Of a stretch of 5,511 nucleotides of DNA, positions 5,029 through 5,511 are shown one piece after another (position 1 is the stretch's first letter; every line of letters begins with the position of its first letter). The stretch comes from Candidatus Methanomethylophilaceae archaeon (GTDB lineage Archaea; Thermoplasmatota; Thermoplasmata; Methanomassiliicoccales; Methanomethylophilaceae): the NCBI GenBank assembly GCA_016296195.1, contig JAEDJU010000095.1:1-5511 (forward strand). Direction: 5' to 3'. The translations under genes were made by a program, and so were the position numbers. The notes below the pieces were generated by a model that saw only the letters and a list, made by a program, of their open reading frames with translations, had not been told where the DNA came from and made no database searches.

Positions 5029-5065
5029 GCGGGACCCCTGCCTCAGGAGCTTTACGGGGTCCCGC
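5029..5065. repeat. Long GC-rich hairpin of unknown role
   Basis: GCGGGACCCC (5029-5038) and GGGGTCCCGC (5056-5065) are perfect 10-base complements around a 17-base loop (5039-5055). No T-tract follows on either strand, and the better mtmB terminator lies between this hairpin and mtmB, so it is not an obvious terminator. It might be an mRNA 3'-end stabiliser, a structured RNA or a protein site. Confidence 0.55.
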
Positions 5066-5070
5066 GAGGA

Positions 5071-5110
5071 GAAAAACAGGACGGAGGGAAGGTGGAAGAA
5101 ACCCTCCGTC
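5071..5110 (-). terminator. Intrinsic-type terminator of mtmB
   Basis: On the minus strand, about 45 bases beyond the mtmB stop, GACGGAGGG (5102-5110 complement) pairs with CCCTCCGTC (5080-5088 complement) over a 13-base loop and is followed within a couple of bases by TGTTTTTC. Nine paired bases plus a T5 run is a good termination signal. It marks mtmB as the last gene of its transcript. Confidence 0.7.
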
Positions 5111-5111
5111 T

Positions 5112-5131
5112 CCCCTCCGATGGTAGAGGGG
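5112..5131. repeat. Small hairpin between the mtmB stop and its terminator
   Basis: CCCCTC (5112-5117) pairs with GAGGGG (5126-5131) over an eight-base loop. It directly abuts the terminator stem, so the mtmB 3' untranslated region would fold into two stacked hairpins. Confidence 0.5.
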
Positions 5132-5154
5132 TGAAGAGGTTTGGCAGACGAATC

Positions 5155-5511
5155 TCAGTGCTTGATGTCGAGTCCGATGCCCCTCAGTGTGGCAACGGCC
5201 TTGTCGTAGACCTCAAGGTACTCCTTGGTGGGCCTGACGGTTGTGACATCGTAGCACTCCTGGAATGTCTTTCCGGCGGGTGCGTCGGTGTAGTGTGCCT
5301 CATACAACGGGATCAGCTGGTTCAGGACCTCGTTGACATCGGCGATCTTCATGCCGGCAGTGGCGATTGCGGCCTCTCCCATGACCCTTGCCTCCATTCC
5401 GGTGGTCTTGTCCTCGACAACTCCCTTTGCGGCTGCGGATCCGGAGAGGAGCTCCCTTCCGGATGCGGTGTCGGTGATGGCCTGTGCTGCGGTCTCCAGG
5501 AGACACATCTC
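5155..5511 (-). CDS. mtmB: Monomethylamine:corrinoid methyltransferase MtmB, C-terminal part
   Basis: The last 118 residues of MtmB; the N-terminal roughly three quarters lie beyond the right edge. MtmB moves the methyl group of monomethylamine to the corrinoid protein MtmC, releasing ammonia, the entry step of methylamine methanogenesis. The fragment matches remembered M. barkeri MtmB closely along its length: EMCLLETAAQAITDTASGRE, then LSGSAAAKGVVEDKTTGMEA, MGEAAIATAGMKIADVNEVL, APAGKTFQECYDV, TKEYLEVYD and the C-terminal LRGIGLDIKH. The dimethyl- and trimethylamine enzymes MtbB and MttB are different families and do not share this tail. The family carries an in-frame UAG for pyrrolysine near residue 202; that codon is outside the window, so pyrrolysine use is inferred. 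The gene ends in TGA and is followed by a terminator. The usual partner mtmC is not downstream and would have to be upstream, off the window. Confidence 0.95.
   Translation of the reverse strand, partial: EMCLLETAAQAITDTASGRELLSGSAAAKGVVEDKTTGMEARVMGEAAIATAGMKIADVNEVLNQLIPLYEAHYTDAPAGKTFQECYDVTTVRPTKEYLEVYDKAVATLRGIGLDIKH

Noticed and set aside
1..5511. CRISPR arrays, insertion sequences or other mobile elements
   Set aside because: No regularly spaced direct repeats, transposase-like or integrase-like motifs, or attachment-site duplications were seen, including next to the tRNA gene.

Overview
The window reads as a piece of a methanogenic archaeon's chromosome, most likely from the Methanomassiliicoccales (methylamine-using, pyrrolysine-encoding, often gut-associated). 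The support is a monomethylamine methyltransferase C-terminus (mtmB), an archaeal-type GTP cyclohydrolase for methanopterin (mptA), an archaeal initiator tRNA-Met, TATA boxes about 25-29 bases before inferred transcription starts, a GGTGA ribosome site, and an almost leaderless layout. The order-level assignment is inference, because the pyrrolysine codon of mtmB lies outside the window.

Layout. Bases 1-79 hold the last 25 codons of an unrecognised + strand gene that converges on mptA (135-1022, - strand). A 71-base divergent promoter region separates mptA from rnhB (RNase HII, 1094-1738, +). rnhB is followed after five bases by a small SCP2-domain gene (1744-2076), whose ribosome site is formed by the end of rnhB. 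An initiator tRNA-Met with encoded CCA follows (2198-2275) with its own TATA box. A - strand gene (2484-4211) then encodes an ammonium transporter fused at its C-terminus to a complete PII signalling domain. A 270-base AT-rich divergent region leads to a small four-helix membrane protein (4482-4796, +) ending in an amber TAG. A 358-base gap carries three GC-rich hairpins, one of them a good terminator for mtmB, whose last 118 codons (5155-5511, -) run off the right edge.

How the parts fit. The right half looks like a nitrogen and methylamine neighbourhood. MtmB consumes monomethylamine and releases ammonia, and the Amt-PII fusion is a conductance channel for ammonium (the family also carries methylammonium) permanently tethered to its 2-oxoglutarate/ATP-sensing plug. 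The two divergent genes amt-PII and the small membrane protein each carry one copy of an 18-base dyad (17 of 18 identical, same orientation relative to the gene) about 21-24 bases upstream of the TATA box. This suggests one regulator controls both, and ties the uncharacterised membrane protein to ammonium transport. The left half is ordinary housekeeping (cofactor synthesis, RNA/DNA maintenance, initiator tRNA).
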